From Bacillus massiliglaciei (GTDB lineage: Bacteria > Bacillota > Bacilli > Bacillales > DSM-1321): DNA of 64,000 nt. The notes under the pieces were generated by a model. That model worked only from the letters and a program-made list of their open reading frames with translations, was not told the DNA's origin and did no database searches. Numbering within the stretch: the first letter of the stretch is position 1; every line of letters begins with the position of its first letter. This document shows, piece by piece, positions 50,465 through 58,904 of this stretch. The translations under genes were made by a program, and so were the position numbers. The stretch lies in assembly GCF_900098925.1 (NCBI RefSeq), contig NZ_LT622356.1, positions 50,040 through 114,039 of the forward strand, given 5' to 3'.

Positions 50465-50929
50465 TCAGAAAATGGTATCCTGCTTTTTATACGTGTCGCT
50501 GCAAATGAACAAACCCAAATAAACAGCGAAGAAAACAAACAGCAAGAAAAGATCCGAGGAATGAAATCTTTGAAAAATAGTCAGAATGACGGTTTTCGTC
50601 AGCAGGAAACTGCAGAAAACCAGCATAAGAAACGCAAGCAGTTTGTGGAATTTGTGAGAGAGTTGCAAAATCTCTCTCTTTTTCAGAATGATAAATAGCA
50701 GTTCCAAAAGCGAAATCAATAGATAAACAGAACCCAAAACCAAAAGAATATAACCAAAATTCATAACATGACTTTCAAAGAAATCTACCGAAAAAAGCGA
50801 CTCCCCCCACAATCTGCCAAGAATACTGACAAATCCATAAAAGCCGAAGAAAGGAACCAATAATAGAAGAAGAACAGAAAGAAGGACAAATAAAGAAACG
50901 ATCGCCAAAGCTGTTAGTTTATCAAACAT
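50465..50929 (-). CDS. Membrane protein of about 154 residues, perhaps YrvL-like
   Basis: Four helices: MFDKLTALAIVSLFVLLSVL, FGFYGFVSILG, ILLVLGSVYLLISLLELLFI, LLAFLMLVFCSFLLTKTVIL. The FFGFYGFVSILG segment and the overall plan recall YrvL, a regulator of lipid metabolism in B. subtilis, but the match is loose. Otherwise unrecognised. Confidence 0.6.
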   Translation of the reverse strand: MFDKLTALAIVSLFVLLSVLLLLLVPFFGFYGFVSILGRLWGESLFSVDFFESHVMNFGYILLVLGSVYLLISLLELLFIILKKREILQLSHKFHKLLAFLMLVFCSFLLTKTVILTIFQRFHSSDLFLLFVFFAVYLGLFICSDTYKKQDTIF

Positions 50930-50957
50930 GCATATTCCCCTTTTAAAACGCGACTGC

Positions 50958-51368
50958 TCAGAGCCTCATCCATTTCGACATTCCCCACCGATCCAGAACC
51001 GCCCCAATCAAAATCCCGCCGGCATACCGGACCAAATCTGCCCAGAGGAATCCATGCCCAAGAATCAGCGCCCCCAGCACCGTCCCGCGGATATCATTGA
51101 TCCACTCCGCCTGATAGAGCTGGCTGAACTCGATGCCAAAGCTGAATAAAAGACTCAGTCCAATCACCGTCCTCAGGCTCTTCGCAGCAAGCAAAGCACG
51201 AAAACCGAAATAGACCATCATCGCCCAGAGCATGTCCCCGGCATGCTCGGCGACCGCTGCAGGCAGCAGCCCGCCAAACCGTCTCGAGAACAGGCCGAGC
51301 AGCATTGTCAGCAGCACCGCCAGAAAATAATGTACACGCCGGCTGGCCGGCTTACGTAAACATGACAA
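50958..51368 (-). CDS. DUF2809 membrane protein
   Basis: 136 residues. SRRVHYFLAVLLTMLLGLFS, HAGDMLWAMMVYFGFRALLA, SFGIEFSQLYQAEWINDIRG, LGHGFLWADLVRYAGGILIG match DUF2809 (VanZ-like small membrane proteins with a D..W and an IE..Q motif). Function unknown. Co-directional with its neighbours. Confidence 0.8.
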   Translation of the reverse strand: MSCLRKPASRRVHYFLAVLLTMLLGLFSRRFGGLLPAAVAEHAGDMLWAMMVYFGFRALLAAKSLRTVIGLSLLFSFGIEFSQLYQAEWINDIRGTVLGALILGHGFLWADLVRYAGGILIGAVLDRWGMSKWMRL

Positions 51369-51403
51369 TATAATTCATTCCTATCTTTAAACTGACCTTC
51401 TCT

Positions 51404-51775
51404 TTATTTCCTCCAAAAAGTTGAACAGTCCGCCTTGTCGAGCCTATTAAACTCGATCATTCGCTTCAGCAGCGAGTAATCGACCGGCAGATTCCACTTG
51501 ATCCGCATCAGCTGCTTCGTATGGTCATAGCCCGCCTTTACGATTTCCTCTGAAAAATGATCAATCCCTGCCTTTTCGGGCGCAACGGCCATATGCTGCT
51601 TGGCTGTGCTGAATCCAATGATAAAAGTCCCGTGATCGGTGAACATCGGCTGGTTCCAGGCCACTCTCGGCTCCAGGTCCGGAAATGTCGCCGCCGCCCA
51701 TTTCAGCATCTCTTCCATCCGCGTCCGGTGCTCCTGATTTTCAATCTTCGCTATATATTCCGCAAAAACTTCCAT
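51404..51775 (-). CDS. DUF1801 iron chaperone-like protein (YdhG/Fra type)
   Basis: 123 residues: [80 protein letters not shown]. This is the DUF1801 frataxin-like fold. B. subtilis Fra (YdhG) of this family is an iron chaperone supplying iron-sulfur assembly and ferrochelatase. It lies next to an iron/nickel-type importer operon, which fits a metal role. Confidence 0.78.
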   Translation of the reverse strand: MEVFAEYIAKIENQEHRTRMEEMLKWAAATFPDLEPRVAWNQPMFTDHGTFIIGFSTAKQHMAVAPEKAGIDHFSEEIVKAGYDHTKQLMRIKWNLPVDYSLLKRMIEFNRLDKADCSTFWRK

Positions 51776-51811
51776 ATAGATCCCTCCTCAGTGCTTTTCC
51801 TCTATTGAAAC

Positions 51812-51858
51812 ATAAAACCCCTGACAATAGACACTTTTTCTCGTGCCTAAGTCAGGGG
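51812..51858 (-). terminator. Terminator of the metal importer operon
   Basis: CCCCTGAC / GTCAGGGG stem with a long loop, followed on the minus strand by TTTTATG. It lies just after the binding-protein gene. Confidence 0.6.
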
Positions 51859-51865
51859 AACCTTG

Positions 51866-52837
51866 TTAAAACGAGTCCGGATAGAAGCCTTTAGCCAAAG
51901 TTTCCACCGTATAGGCCATCCGGTCGCCAGGCAGAACGCTCTCCAGTGTAATCGGAACGAAGCGCTCCTCCTTCACGCAGTCCAGCTTGGACAGTACCGG
52001 ATCCTGTTTAATGTCCTTGATTTTCTGTTCCAGTGAAGGGGCATCATAATCATGAATCACAATGACATCCGGCTCCCGTTTCAGCACTTCCTCATAGCTG
52101 ACGGTCAGCCACTGCTTTTCCGTCCTGTCATCAAAAATATTCTTCCCGCCGGCCTGCTCCAGCAGCAAAGTCTCAAAGTTGGTGCCGCCGGCTGTGAAGA
52201 CGCCGTCACCGCCGCTGTCATACACGAGCACATTGACCGGTTCCTCGTCCTTTACTTTCTTCTGAACGGCGGCAATGCGGTCTTTTTGATCCGCTACATA
52301 GGCTTCGGCTTTCTTTTCAACGTGGAAAATTTTACCGATATCCGTGATTTCCTTATAAATCTCTTCAAAGTTGGAGGCTTTGTTCATGTAAGTCGTGATT
52401 CCGAAGTCCTCCAGCTCCTTGATATCAAGGCCTTCCTCGCCGAATTCCCAGTCGATCCCGTAGATGAAATCGGCGCCGCTCGTCGTCACCGCTTCCCGGG
52501 TCGCCGATCCGTAGGTCAATTCCGGAATTTTCGCATAGGCTTCCTTGTATTCCGGTAAAGCGCCCCGGCTGTGATTATCCAGGCTGTTGCCGATCACATA
52601 ATCGCCAAGGCCCAAGGCGATGAACAATTCAGTAGCATTCGGACCCAGGGTCAGTACTTTTTCCGGCTTCTTGGACACCGTGACTTCCCTGCCGTAATTG
52701 TCAAACGTCTGCTTTTTATATTCAGATGCCTGTGCTTCTTTTGCCTCCCCGGCAGATTCTTTCTCCCCCGAGCAGCCGGCCAGTGCGGCCGCCAGAAATA
52801 CCGCGCCGAATAAGGCCCCTAACGTTTTCTTCTTCAT
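51866..52837 (-). CDS. Substrate-binding lipoprotein of an iron-siderophore-type ABC importer
   Basis: 323 residues. Lipoprotein signal with lipobox LAGC (Cys22), then a class III binding fold: PEKVLTLGPNATELFIALGL, YVIGNSLDNHSRG, GADFIYGIDWEFGEEGLDIK, YDSGGDGVFTAGGTNFETLL, REPDVIVIHDYDAP. Catches a metal chelate or cobalamin-like ligand outside the membrane and gives it to the permease. Last gene of a permease-ATPase-binding protein operon. The divergent nikR gene suggests the cargo may be nickel-related rather than ferric siderophore. Confidence 0.85.
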   Translation of the reverse strand: MKKKTLGALFGAVFLAAALAGCSGEKESAGEAKEAQASEYKKQTFDNYGREVTVSKKPEKVLTLGPNATELFIALGLGDYVIGNSLDNHSRGALPEYKEAYAKIPELTYGSATREAVTTSGADFIYGIDWEFGEEGLDIKELEDFGITTYMNKASNFEEIYKEITDIGKIFHVEKKAEAYVADQKDRIAAVQKKVKDEEPVNVLVYDSGGDGVFTAGGTNFETLLLEQAGGKNIFDDRTEKQWLTVSYEEVLKREPDVIVIHDYDAPSLEQKIKDIKQDPVLSKLDCVKEERFVPITLESVLPGDRMAYTVETLAKGFYPDSF

Positions 52838-52838
52838 C

Positions 52839-53627
52839 TCATTTCCCCCTCTGCAGGTTCAGGCTATTTGGCAAATAGGTGATCGAAACTTTATTCGTAA
52901 TCGGATGGACAATCACATCCGCCCGGATTCCGTAGACCGCAGAAATCAATTCCGGTGTCAGCACTTCCTCCGGTGTGCCTGCCTGATACAGGCGCCCTTC
53001 TTTCAGGACATACAGCCGGTCGCAGTACAAGGCCGCAATATTCAGGTCATGAATCGCGGACAGAACCGTCACACCCAAGCCCTTGACCAGGTCAAACATC
53101 TGCAGCTGGTAGTGGATGTCCAAGTGGTTCGTCGGCTCGTCCAAAAGCAGGAAGTCCGTCTGCTGGGCAAGCACGCGGGCGATGATCACCCGCTGCTTTT
53201 CCCCGCCGGACAGCCGGACATAATCCCTTTTGGCCATGTGCTCCATTCCGGTCTGCCTCAAGGCATCCGCCACGATTTCCCGGTCCGCCTGCGTATCTGT
53301 GTCAAACAGCCGTTTATGCGGATTCCGTCCCATCGCCACGATTTCCTCTACTTTAAAATCGAACGGGACGGCGTTTTCCTGCCCGACAACGCCCATGGAC
53401 CGCGCCGCCTTTTTGACATTCATCCGGTACAGGTCCTCCCCGTCCAGCAGGACCGCCCCGGCATCCGGCTTCAGGGCCCTGTATACATTTTTCAGGACCG
53501 TCGATTTCCCGCTTCCGTTCGGCCCGATGATCCCGACAAATTCCCCTTTGGATACATGAAGGGAAATGTCTTCAAGGATCGCTTTTTCTTCGTATGAAAA
53601 ATATAGATGTTTGACCTGGAGCCGCAT
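52839..53627 (-). CDS. ATPase of the FecCD-type importer
   Basis: 262 residues from MRLQVKHLYFSYEEKAILED (ATG at 53627 with GAGGGGG. The longer open frame lies inside the permease gene). Walker A GPNGSGKS, signature LSGGEKQRV, Walker B FLLLDEPTNHLD, H-loop SAIHD. FepC/BtuD type, energises uptake. It starts 11 bases after the permease and ends one base before the binding-protein start. Confidence 0.9.
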   Translation of the reverse strand: MRLQVKHLYFSYEEKAILEDISLHVSKGEFVGIIGPNGSGKSTVLKNVYRALKPDAGAVLLDGEDLYRMNVKKAARSMGVVGQENAVPFDFKVEEIVAMGRNPHKRLFDTDTQADREIVADALRQTGMEHMAKRDYVRLSGGEKQRVIIARVLAQQTDFLLLDEPTNHLDIHYQLQMFDLVKGLGVTVLSAIHDLNIAALYCDRLYVLKEGRLYQAGTPEEVLTPELISAVYGIRADVIVHPITNKVSITYLPNSLNLQRGK

Positions 53628-53638
53628 CAAATTCCCCC

Positions 53639-54721
53639 TCACGCCCGTGAATTTTTCTTCAGAAGCCAAATAAAGAACGGACCGCCGATCAAAGCCGTCA
53701 AAATCCCGATCGGCAGTTCCTCCGGAGCGATGACCATCCTTGCGGCCACATCCGTCCAGATGACCAATATCCCGCCGAGCAGCGCGCTTACCGGAAGGAC
53801 CCGCCGGTGGTCCGAACCGATCAGCAGGCGGGTCATATGCGGCACCATCAGCCCAATAAACCCGATAGAACCGCTCACCGCAATCGTCACACCGGCTAAG
53901 AGCGAGGCGACCAGCACAAGAATCTTCTGCATCCGCCGAACATCGGTGCCGAGCGTCCCCGCCGCCTCTTCGCCCATCAGCAAGGCATTCAGGGCCCGAT
54001 GATGGATCATCAGCACCGCCAGGCAGATCACCATAACGGCAAGCGGAAGCTTCAAATAGCCCCATTTCGCCCCGGCCAGGCTGCCGGACATCCAGAAGGC
54101 GGCATTATGGAGACCCAAGGCATTCGGAGCGCTTAAGGTGATGACATTCGTAAGCGCATCCATAATCATCGCCAGAGCCACCCCCGAAAGCAGCAGCTGG
54201 GTGACATTGATCCGTCCCTTGACCCTGGAGAGCGTGTAGACAATAAGAATCGTGACCGCTGCACCAAGGAAAGCGCTGATTGAAAGCGCATAGGTTCCGA
54301 AAAACGAAAAGACGCCGAACAGCATCCCCAAGGTCGCTGTCGCCGAAGCTCCGGATGAAACGCCAAGGATGAACGGATCGGCCAAATGATTGCGCACCAA
54401 CGCCTGCATCGCCACACCGCAGACCGCAAGCGACGCCCCGACAATCATTCCGAGCAGCACCCTCGGCAGCCTCAGTCTCCAGACAATATTTTCTTCTAAC
54501 AGGGTCCAGTCATGGGGAATGCTGCCAGAGAAAAACGGCAGCTTGCCGGCAATGACCTTCGCCGCGGTCAAAGGATCAACCAAAACCGGCCCGATTCCGA
54601 TTGCCAGAATAATAGATACAGCACTTGCCGCCAGCAGCAGCAGGAGAACCACCTTCATATTCGGTTCATCCCGATTGAAAATCGTACGTATTCCCAGAAA
54701 ACGCTTGGAGTGTGGAGACAT
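53639..54721 (-). CDS. FecCD/BtuC-family permease
   Basis: 360 residues with about ten helices. Family blocks: WRLPRVLLGMIVGASLAVCG, NHLADPFILGVSSGASATAT, GSIGFIGLMVPHMTRLLIGS, LPIGILTALIGGPFFIWLLK. First gene of the importer operon. ATG at 54721 with AAAGGA upstream. It forms the channel for a siderophore, cobalamin or nickel-chelate type ligand. Divergent from nikR with about 95 bases between. Confidence 0.88.
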   Translation of the reverse strand: MSPHSKRFLGIRTIFNRDEPNMKVVLLLLLAASAVSIILAIGIGPVLVDPLTAAKVIAGKLPFFSGSIPHDWTLLEENIVWRLRLPRVLLGMIVGASLAVCGVAMQALVRNHLADPFILGVSSGASATATLGMLFGVFSFFGTYALSISAFLGAAVTILIVYTLSRVKGRINVTQLLLSGVALAMIMDALTNVITLSAPNALGLHNAAFWMSGSLAGAKWGYLKLPLAVMVICLAVLMIHHRALNALLMGEEAAGTLGTDVRRMQKILVLVASLLAGVTIAVSGSIGFIGLMVPHMTRLLIGSDHRRVLPVSALLGGILVIWTDVAARMVIAPEELPIGILTALIGGPFFIWLLKKNSRA

Positions 54722-54816
54722 CTTTTTTTATCCTTTCAAATGCTTTACAATAATTGAGGGAATCATCCGAATTTTTGAAAGAGATTCCGCCTCATATGTA
54801 TCTAACAAGGAGCTGA

Positions 54817-55236
54817 ATGGTTTTGGAAAATAATAAATTAACTAGATTTGGTGTTTCAATGGATGAGAAATTACTAGAAAGCTTCGACCAAATCATTCAC
54901 AACAAAGGCTATCAGAACCGTTCCGAAGCCGTACGCGACTTAATCCGCGACTTCATCGTCCAGCATAAATCTTCAAACAATACTGAAAATTTAGCCGGTG
55001 CCATCCTGCTATTCTATAACCATCACCAGAACAATCTCGTCAATGAAATGATGAGCATCCAGCATGGCTATCATGACAACATCCTTGCCACCACCCATCT
55101 CCATATCGACCATCACAATTGCCTGGAGCTGATTGTCGTTAAAGGAATCATGAGCGACCTGCAGGAACTCAGTGACAAACTGATCACATTAAAAGGGGTT
55201 CTGTATGGAAAACTGACCATTTCCCCGCTCGCTTAA
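54817..55236 (+). CDS. nikR: Nickel-responsive regulator
   Basis: 139 residues. Ribbon-helix-helix start LTRFGVSMDEKLLESFDQII, NRSEAVRDLIRDFIV, then an ACT-like metal domain with the nickel ligands in HLHIDHHNCLELIVVKG (H-x-H-x5-C) and the upstream His in MSIQHGYHDN. Binds DNA when loaded with nickel. The start is ATG at 54817 (four bases after AAGGAG) or TTG at 54823 at better distance. It presumably represses the divergent importer. A clear GTATGA-N16-TCATAC operator is not seen. Confidence 0.9.
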   Translation: MVLENNKLTRFGVSMDEKLLESFDQIIHNKGYQNRSEAVRDLIRDFIVQHKSSNNTENLAGAILLFYNHHQNNLVNEMMSIQHGYHDNILATTHLHIDHHNCLELIVVKGIMSDLQELSDKLITLKGVLYGKLTISPLA

Positions 55237-55285
55237 ATCGTGTTACCTTTCTTACAAATTGTAGCACTTCTGGTGATTACCATAC

Positions 55286-55307
55286 AAGGGGAAATCTCGT
55301 TCCCCTT
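55286..55307 (+). terminator. Hairpin after nikR
   Basis: AAGGGGAA / TTCCCCTT stem with a six-base loop followed by a C/T-rich tract. A modest terminator. Confidence 0.5.
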
Positions 55308-55546
55308 CCTCTTCTCTCTCCTCCTAAACAGTCTTTCTTGTATTTTAACAGCTAGGTAAAAAGATAGAAAAATTCCTCTTCTTATTTTCCTGCCATTTCT
55401 TTCTATTATCTCTTCTTTTCTCATTTTTTCTCTATTAATCTGCATATATGTACATATTTCCAATATTGAAAAATTGTGTTTATACTTTTCAAGTATACTT
55501 CTAAACTAGGTAAAAAGACGTTACACCAAGAGAAAGGAAGAATAGA
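55308..55546. other. Intergenic stretch before the MacB-like gene
   Basis: Pyrimidine-rich then AT-rich. Near the end TTGAAAA and TTTTCAA flank a TATAC, a possible promoter or operator. No gene seen. Confidence 0.4.
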
Positions 55547-57478
55547 ATGATTTCATTAAAATCCATCGAGAAGCACTATAAATTGGCGGATGAAACGGTT
55601 CCCGTACTGAAAGAGGTTGATTTGGAACTGAACCCTGGCCAATTGTCGTATTTATTCGGAGAGTCGGGATGCGGGAAATCAACATTATTGAATATTATCG
55701 GCGGGATAGATGAAGCCACCGAAGGAGAATATTTTTTTCACGATAAAAATGTCACAGGTTTCAGCGAAAAAGACTGGGCCTTCTTCAGGCGGAAAAAAAT
55801 CGGATTCGTGTTTCAGAACTTCAATCTTGTCCCCCACTTAACAGCCATCGAAAATGTAGAAATGAGCATGATCTTAGAAGGGCTCCCGAAAACCGAGAGA
55901 AGAGGCCGGGCAAAGGAATTACTCGAGTCAGTCGGTCTAAAAGACAGGGCGTTCCACCTCCCCAAACAGCTGAGCGGCGGACAGAAACAGCGGGTAGCGA
56001 TTGCCCGATCCCTGGCCAACAATCCTGACATTATCTTGGCGGATGAGCCTACAGGAGCACTTGATTCCGAAAATTCCAAACAAATCATGAGCCTGCTCAA
56101 ACAGGTGGCGAACCAAGGGAAAATTGTATTGGTTGTGACCCATTCCCAAGAGTTCCTTCACTATGCAGATCGAATCATCCATATGAAAGACGGCACGATT
56201 ACCAAGATTGAACAGACAGCTGCACAAAAGCATGAACATCCAGCCATCGACTCAGCCCTCTCACATAAGGGCAAAAAAATAAATTGGGCAACCACACTCA
56301 AATTAGCCGTCCGAAACCTAAGAAATAAAAAATGGCGCAGTACACTGACCGCCATCGGTGCCTCCATAGGGATTTTCGGAATCATCCTGATCGGAGCATT
56401 AGGAAATGGTGTAAAAGAAAAGATAACCAGCACAGTGGATGGGACAGTCGCTCATTCATCAATAGCGGTTTATAAAGAAGATACAGAATTACTGCCGAAC
56501 ACGATGATCCATGACCTGGAGAAAACGGAAAACATCGAAGCCGTTTATACATACAATCCATTCACCATCAGCATCACAACAAAGGAAGGAAAAAGGGAAA
56601 CCAGTTCAGCCGATACCTTAGTCCCCGCTTCCCATCAATCGATATACGGTAAATCTTATATAACTGAGGGGGACTATCCTTCAAAGAATCATGAAGTGGT
56701 GATTCCCGAAAGACTCGCTCAAAAACTGTTCGGGTCTAACACCAAACAGGCAATCGGTCAGCAAGTGACCATAATCGCACAGCTCATGTCATTAAAAGAC
56801 GTCTATCAAACTGTGAAAACCGAGGCTGCAATCACAGGAATTTCCAAAAACGGCGCAATTCCGTTATTGGATTCAGTCGGTTTTTCTTATCCTTTAGCTT
56901 TGTCAGTTACAAACGACAATCCACAGACGAAACAGACAGCTTTACAGTATACAGCGATTCCTTCTTCTCCCGATAAAGCCGATTCCGTCATAAAAAGCCT
57001 GCAGTCTAAAGGGTACAAAGCAGAGACAGAAGGTGACAGCGGGGAAGAACTTTCTAACTATGTGACCATGGCGGGTGTCGCAGTCGGTCTATTGTCCGCT
57101 ATCTCTTTAATCGTATCTTCCATCATGATTGGAATCGTCCTGTATGTGAGCGTCTTAGAAAGAACGAAAGAAATCGGCACCTTAAAAGCCATTGGCGCCT
57201 ATAGATCGGATATTAGACGCATCTTTGTCACAGAGGGGTTCATGATTGGCATGCTGGGCGGTCTTTTCGGAGCCGCCGGATCGATGGCAATCGGAAAACT
57301 GGCGAATTTCATTATCAAAGCTGGGTTTGAAAAGCCCAATCTGCAGCTCTTTCAATTTGATATAAATCAAATGCTGATCATCATTGTGTTCAGCGGACTG
57401 TTAGGCGCAGCGGCCTCCTTCATTCCTGCCTTCAGAGCCTCCAGGATGAAAGCAGCCGAAGCCTTAAAGTATGAATAA
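55547..57478 (+). CDS. MacB-like fused ABC transporter
   Basis: 643 residues. ATPase domain 1-225: Walker [10 protein letters not shown], signature [15 protein letters not shown], Walker [13 protein letters not shown]. Then membrane part with one helix near 265-285 ([20 protein letters not shown]), a ~220-residue outside domain ([20 protein letters not shown]...), and three helices of the FtsX type ([34 protein letters not shown]). This is the MacB/FtsX mechanotransmission layout for exporting peptides or lipids. No accessory MacA-like gene or regulator is adjacent. Confidence 0.87.
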   Translation: MISLKSIEKHYKLADETVPVLKEVDLELNPGQLSYLFGESGCGKSTLLNIIGGIDEATEGEYFFHDKNVTGFSEKDWAFFRRKKIGFVFQNFNLVPHLTAIENVEMSMILEGLPKTERRGRAKELLESVGLKDRAFHLPKQLSGGQKQRVAIARSLANNPDIILADEPTGALDSENSKQIMSLLKQVANQGKIVLVVTHSQEFLHYADRIIHMKDGTITKIEQTAAQKHEHPAIDSALSHKGKKINWATTLKLAVRNLRNKKWRSTLTAIGASIGIFGIILIGALGNGVKEKITSTVDGTVAHSSIAVYKEDTELLPNTMIHDLEKTENIEAVYTYNPFTISITTKEGKRETSSADTLVPASHQSIYGKSYITEGDYPSKNHEVVIPERLAQKLFGSNTKQAIGQQVTIIAQLMSLKDVYQTVKTEAAITGISKNGAIPLLDSVGFSYPLALSVTNDNPQTKQTALQYTAIPSSPDKADSVIKSLQSKGYKAETEGDSGEELSNYVTMAGVAVGLLSAISLIVSSIMIGIVLYVSVLERTKEIGTLKAIGAYRSDIRRIFVTEGFMIGMLGGLFGAAGSMAIGKLANFIIKAGFEKPNLQLFQFDINQMLIIIVFSGLLGAAASFIPAFRASRMKAAEALKYE

Positions 57479-57547
57479 GAAAAAACAAAAGCTGGGAGAA
57501 AATTCTTCGAGGCAAACATCTATATCAAGCCGTTCCGTTTATAAATG

Positions 57548-57642
57548 GATGAGAGTGGAGGGGCGACTCCTGGGGGAATAGCACGAGGGAGAGACTGCAG
57601 GCTCGAGCCGTGCCCCCGGAAAGCGTCCCTGGAACGGAATCC
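57548..57642 (+). repeat. GC-rich Bacillaceae intergenic repeat, diverged copy 2
   Basis: GAGTGGAGGGGCGACTCCTG, GGGGAATAGCACGAGG, GAGACTGCAGGCTCGAGCCG, CCCCGGAAAGCG, CCTGGAACGGAATCC: same order of blocks as the repeat at 15.57 kb (on the other strand there). It lies between a gene end and a terminator. Confidence 0.6.
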
Positions 57643-57660
57643 ATGCAGCATAAACAAAAA

Positions 57661-57697
57661 AAATAACAACTTTCCCTGTAAGGAAGTTGTTATTTTT
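57661..57697. terminator. Bidirectional terminator
   Basis: AATAACAACTT / AAGTTGTTATTTTT stem between the converging MacB-like and yfmQ genes. Confidence 0.8.
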
Positions 57698-57715
57698 AAT
57701 CGTGTATCTTTTTTA

Positions 57716-58177
57716 TCAGTTCAATACCATTTCCTGCCCCGCTCCCGCAGGCATGAAGCGTTCTTGAAGGCTGTCGGAAAGCAGGCTGTACGCCAGCACT
57801 TTCTTCTTGTACTGTTTGACTACATCCACGCGGTCGCTGTAGATGAACATCGTCAGCCGAATATCCTTTTTGCCTTGCTTCGTATCAATGATGATCGGAG
57901 TCCCGCCGTCCTCCGGCTCTAAAAACATGGACTCGTTTCCAGGAAATATATGTTTTTGCTTTAAAAAGATCGCTTCGTTAAAAGAATCAATGACACGGGT
58001 CTTCTCGTCCCCGTCCAGGAGTTTCCCCTCCATCGTGATTTGGGTCTCTTCTGCATGAAGCTCGGCATGCAGTTCAAACTTTCTGAGAATCCAATTCACC
58101 ACATCGGTCGGAAGGCATGTCGCCAAAAGCTTTATGAGACTGAGCACAATCGTTACAATCAAAACAGTTATCGTCAT
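57716..58177 (-). CDS. yfmQ: YfmQ-family protein
   Basis: 153 residues, one N-terminal membrane helix (MTITVLIVTIVLSLIKLLAT) then LPTDVVNWILRKFELHAELH, VIDSFNEAIFLKQKHIFPGN, EDGGTPIIIDTKQGKKDIRL and VDVVKQYKKKVLAYSLLSDS, which follow YfmQ of B. subtilis closely. Function unknown. Confidence 0.85.
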   Translation of the reverse strand: MTITVLIVTIVLSLIKLLATCLPTDVVNWILRKFELHAELHAEETQITMEGKLLDGDEKTRVIDSFNEAIFLKQKHIFPGNESMFLEPEDGGTPIIIDTKQGKKDIRLTMFIYSDRVDVVKQYKKKVLAYSLLSDSLQERFMPAGAGQEMVLN

Positions 58178-58327
58178 GTTTCATCTCTCCGTTACTATGA
58201 AATGGCTGTATCCCTCCCATTATAACAAGAGGACGGACTGTTTTTCCTGCTAAATTATGTCCATTCTATTAACATCCTGATTTTTGGAAAAAACGTATGT
58301 ATTCCTAAAAAGGCAACATGGGAATCG

Positions 58328-58495
58328 TTACTTGGAATTCTTGATTTGATATTTATAAAGCCACCGGTCGAGCTCTTTGCTTGTTTTTATCGTATCGGGG
58401 TGGGTGAGCCCTTTCGTCAGGCCTGTCGTGATCAGCTGGTGTCGTAAGGAATCAATCTGGCGAACAATGGATTGCTGGGAGGTTTTGGGCGGCAT
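58328..58495 (-). CDS. Spo0E-like aspartyl-phosphate phosphatase
   Basis: 55 residues from MPPKTSQQSIVRQIDSLRHQ (ATG behind AAGGAGAG). Two-helix hairpin with the family motif, here SKELDRWLYKY (S.ELD). Members remove phosphate from Spo0A and so delay sporulation. Supports a spore-forming host. Which response regulator it targets is not known. Confidence 0.82.
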   Translation of the reverse strand: MPPKTSQQSIVRQIDSLRHQLITTGLTKGLTHPDTIKTSKELDRWLYKYQIKNSK

Positions 58496-58718
58496 GGTTC
58501 TCTCCTTTTTCATAGACAGACATGTGTACACTCTGCTGCTATTGAATGATATTATATACACATTATCCATTTTTTTCAAAAATAAAACCAAATTCTGTGA
58601 AAAAAGCACCGTTTCCTGCAATATTCCGAGTGCTATCGGTTGCATATATGCTATACTGATTGTCATAAAGGCGGTCTTCGGGCGCCGACTAAGAACGGAA
58701 AGGAATGATGGGTGGACG

Positions 58719-58877
58719 ATGATTAACTAATCTTATTTTCAACATTTGAAATTCCATATTTCAAATCATACAAAATAGGATTAGTCTGCCCATTTTTCTA
58801 TAACTCCCTGAGTTATTCATCTCGATAGCTTATTTACGGTACGGCTAATCCTTCCACTACATGGGGAGGATTTTTTG
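58719..58877 (+). promoter_or_regulatory. Attenuator leader of the ABC-F gene with a three-codon ORF
   Basis: A tiny ORF ATG-ATT-AAC-TAA (58719-58730) behind GGTGG is followed by a hairpin TTTGAAAT / ATTTCAAA, an anti-terminator pair AGGATTAG (58777-58784) with CTAATCCT (58845-58852), and an overlapping terminator AATCCTTCC / GGAGGATT plus TTTTTT (58847-58877). A TGCTATACT extended -10 lies upstream near 58646. This is the ribosome-stalling attenuation layout known for vmlR-type and related resistance genes. Confidence 0.7.
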
Positions 58878-58904
58878 TTCTCCCTGAAAAGAGAGGGATC
58901 GAGT

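Noticed and set aside
54722..54816. NikR operator GTATGA-N16-TCATAC
   Set aside because: Looked for between nikR and the importer. Only fragments such as TCATATG and GTATC occur, so no site was listed.
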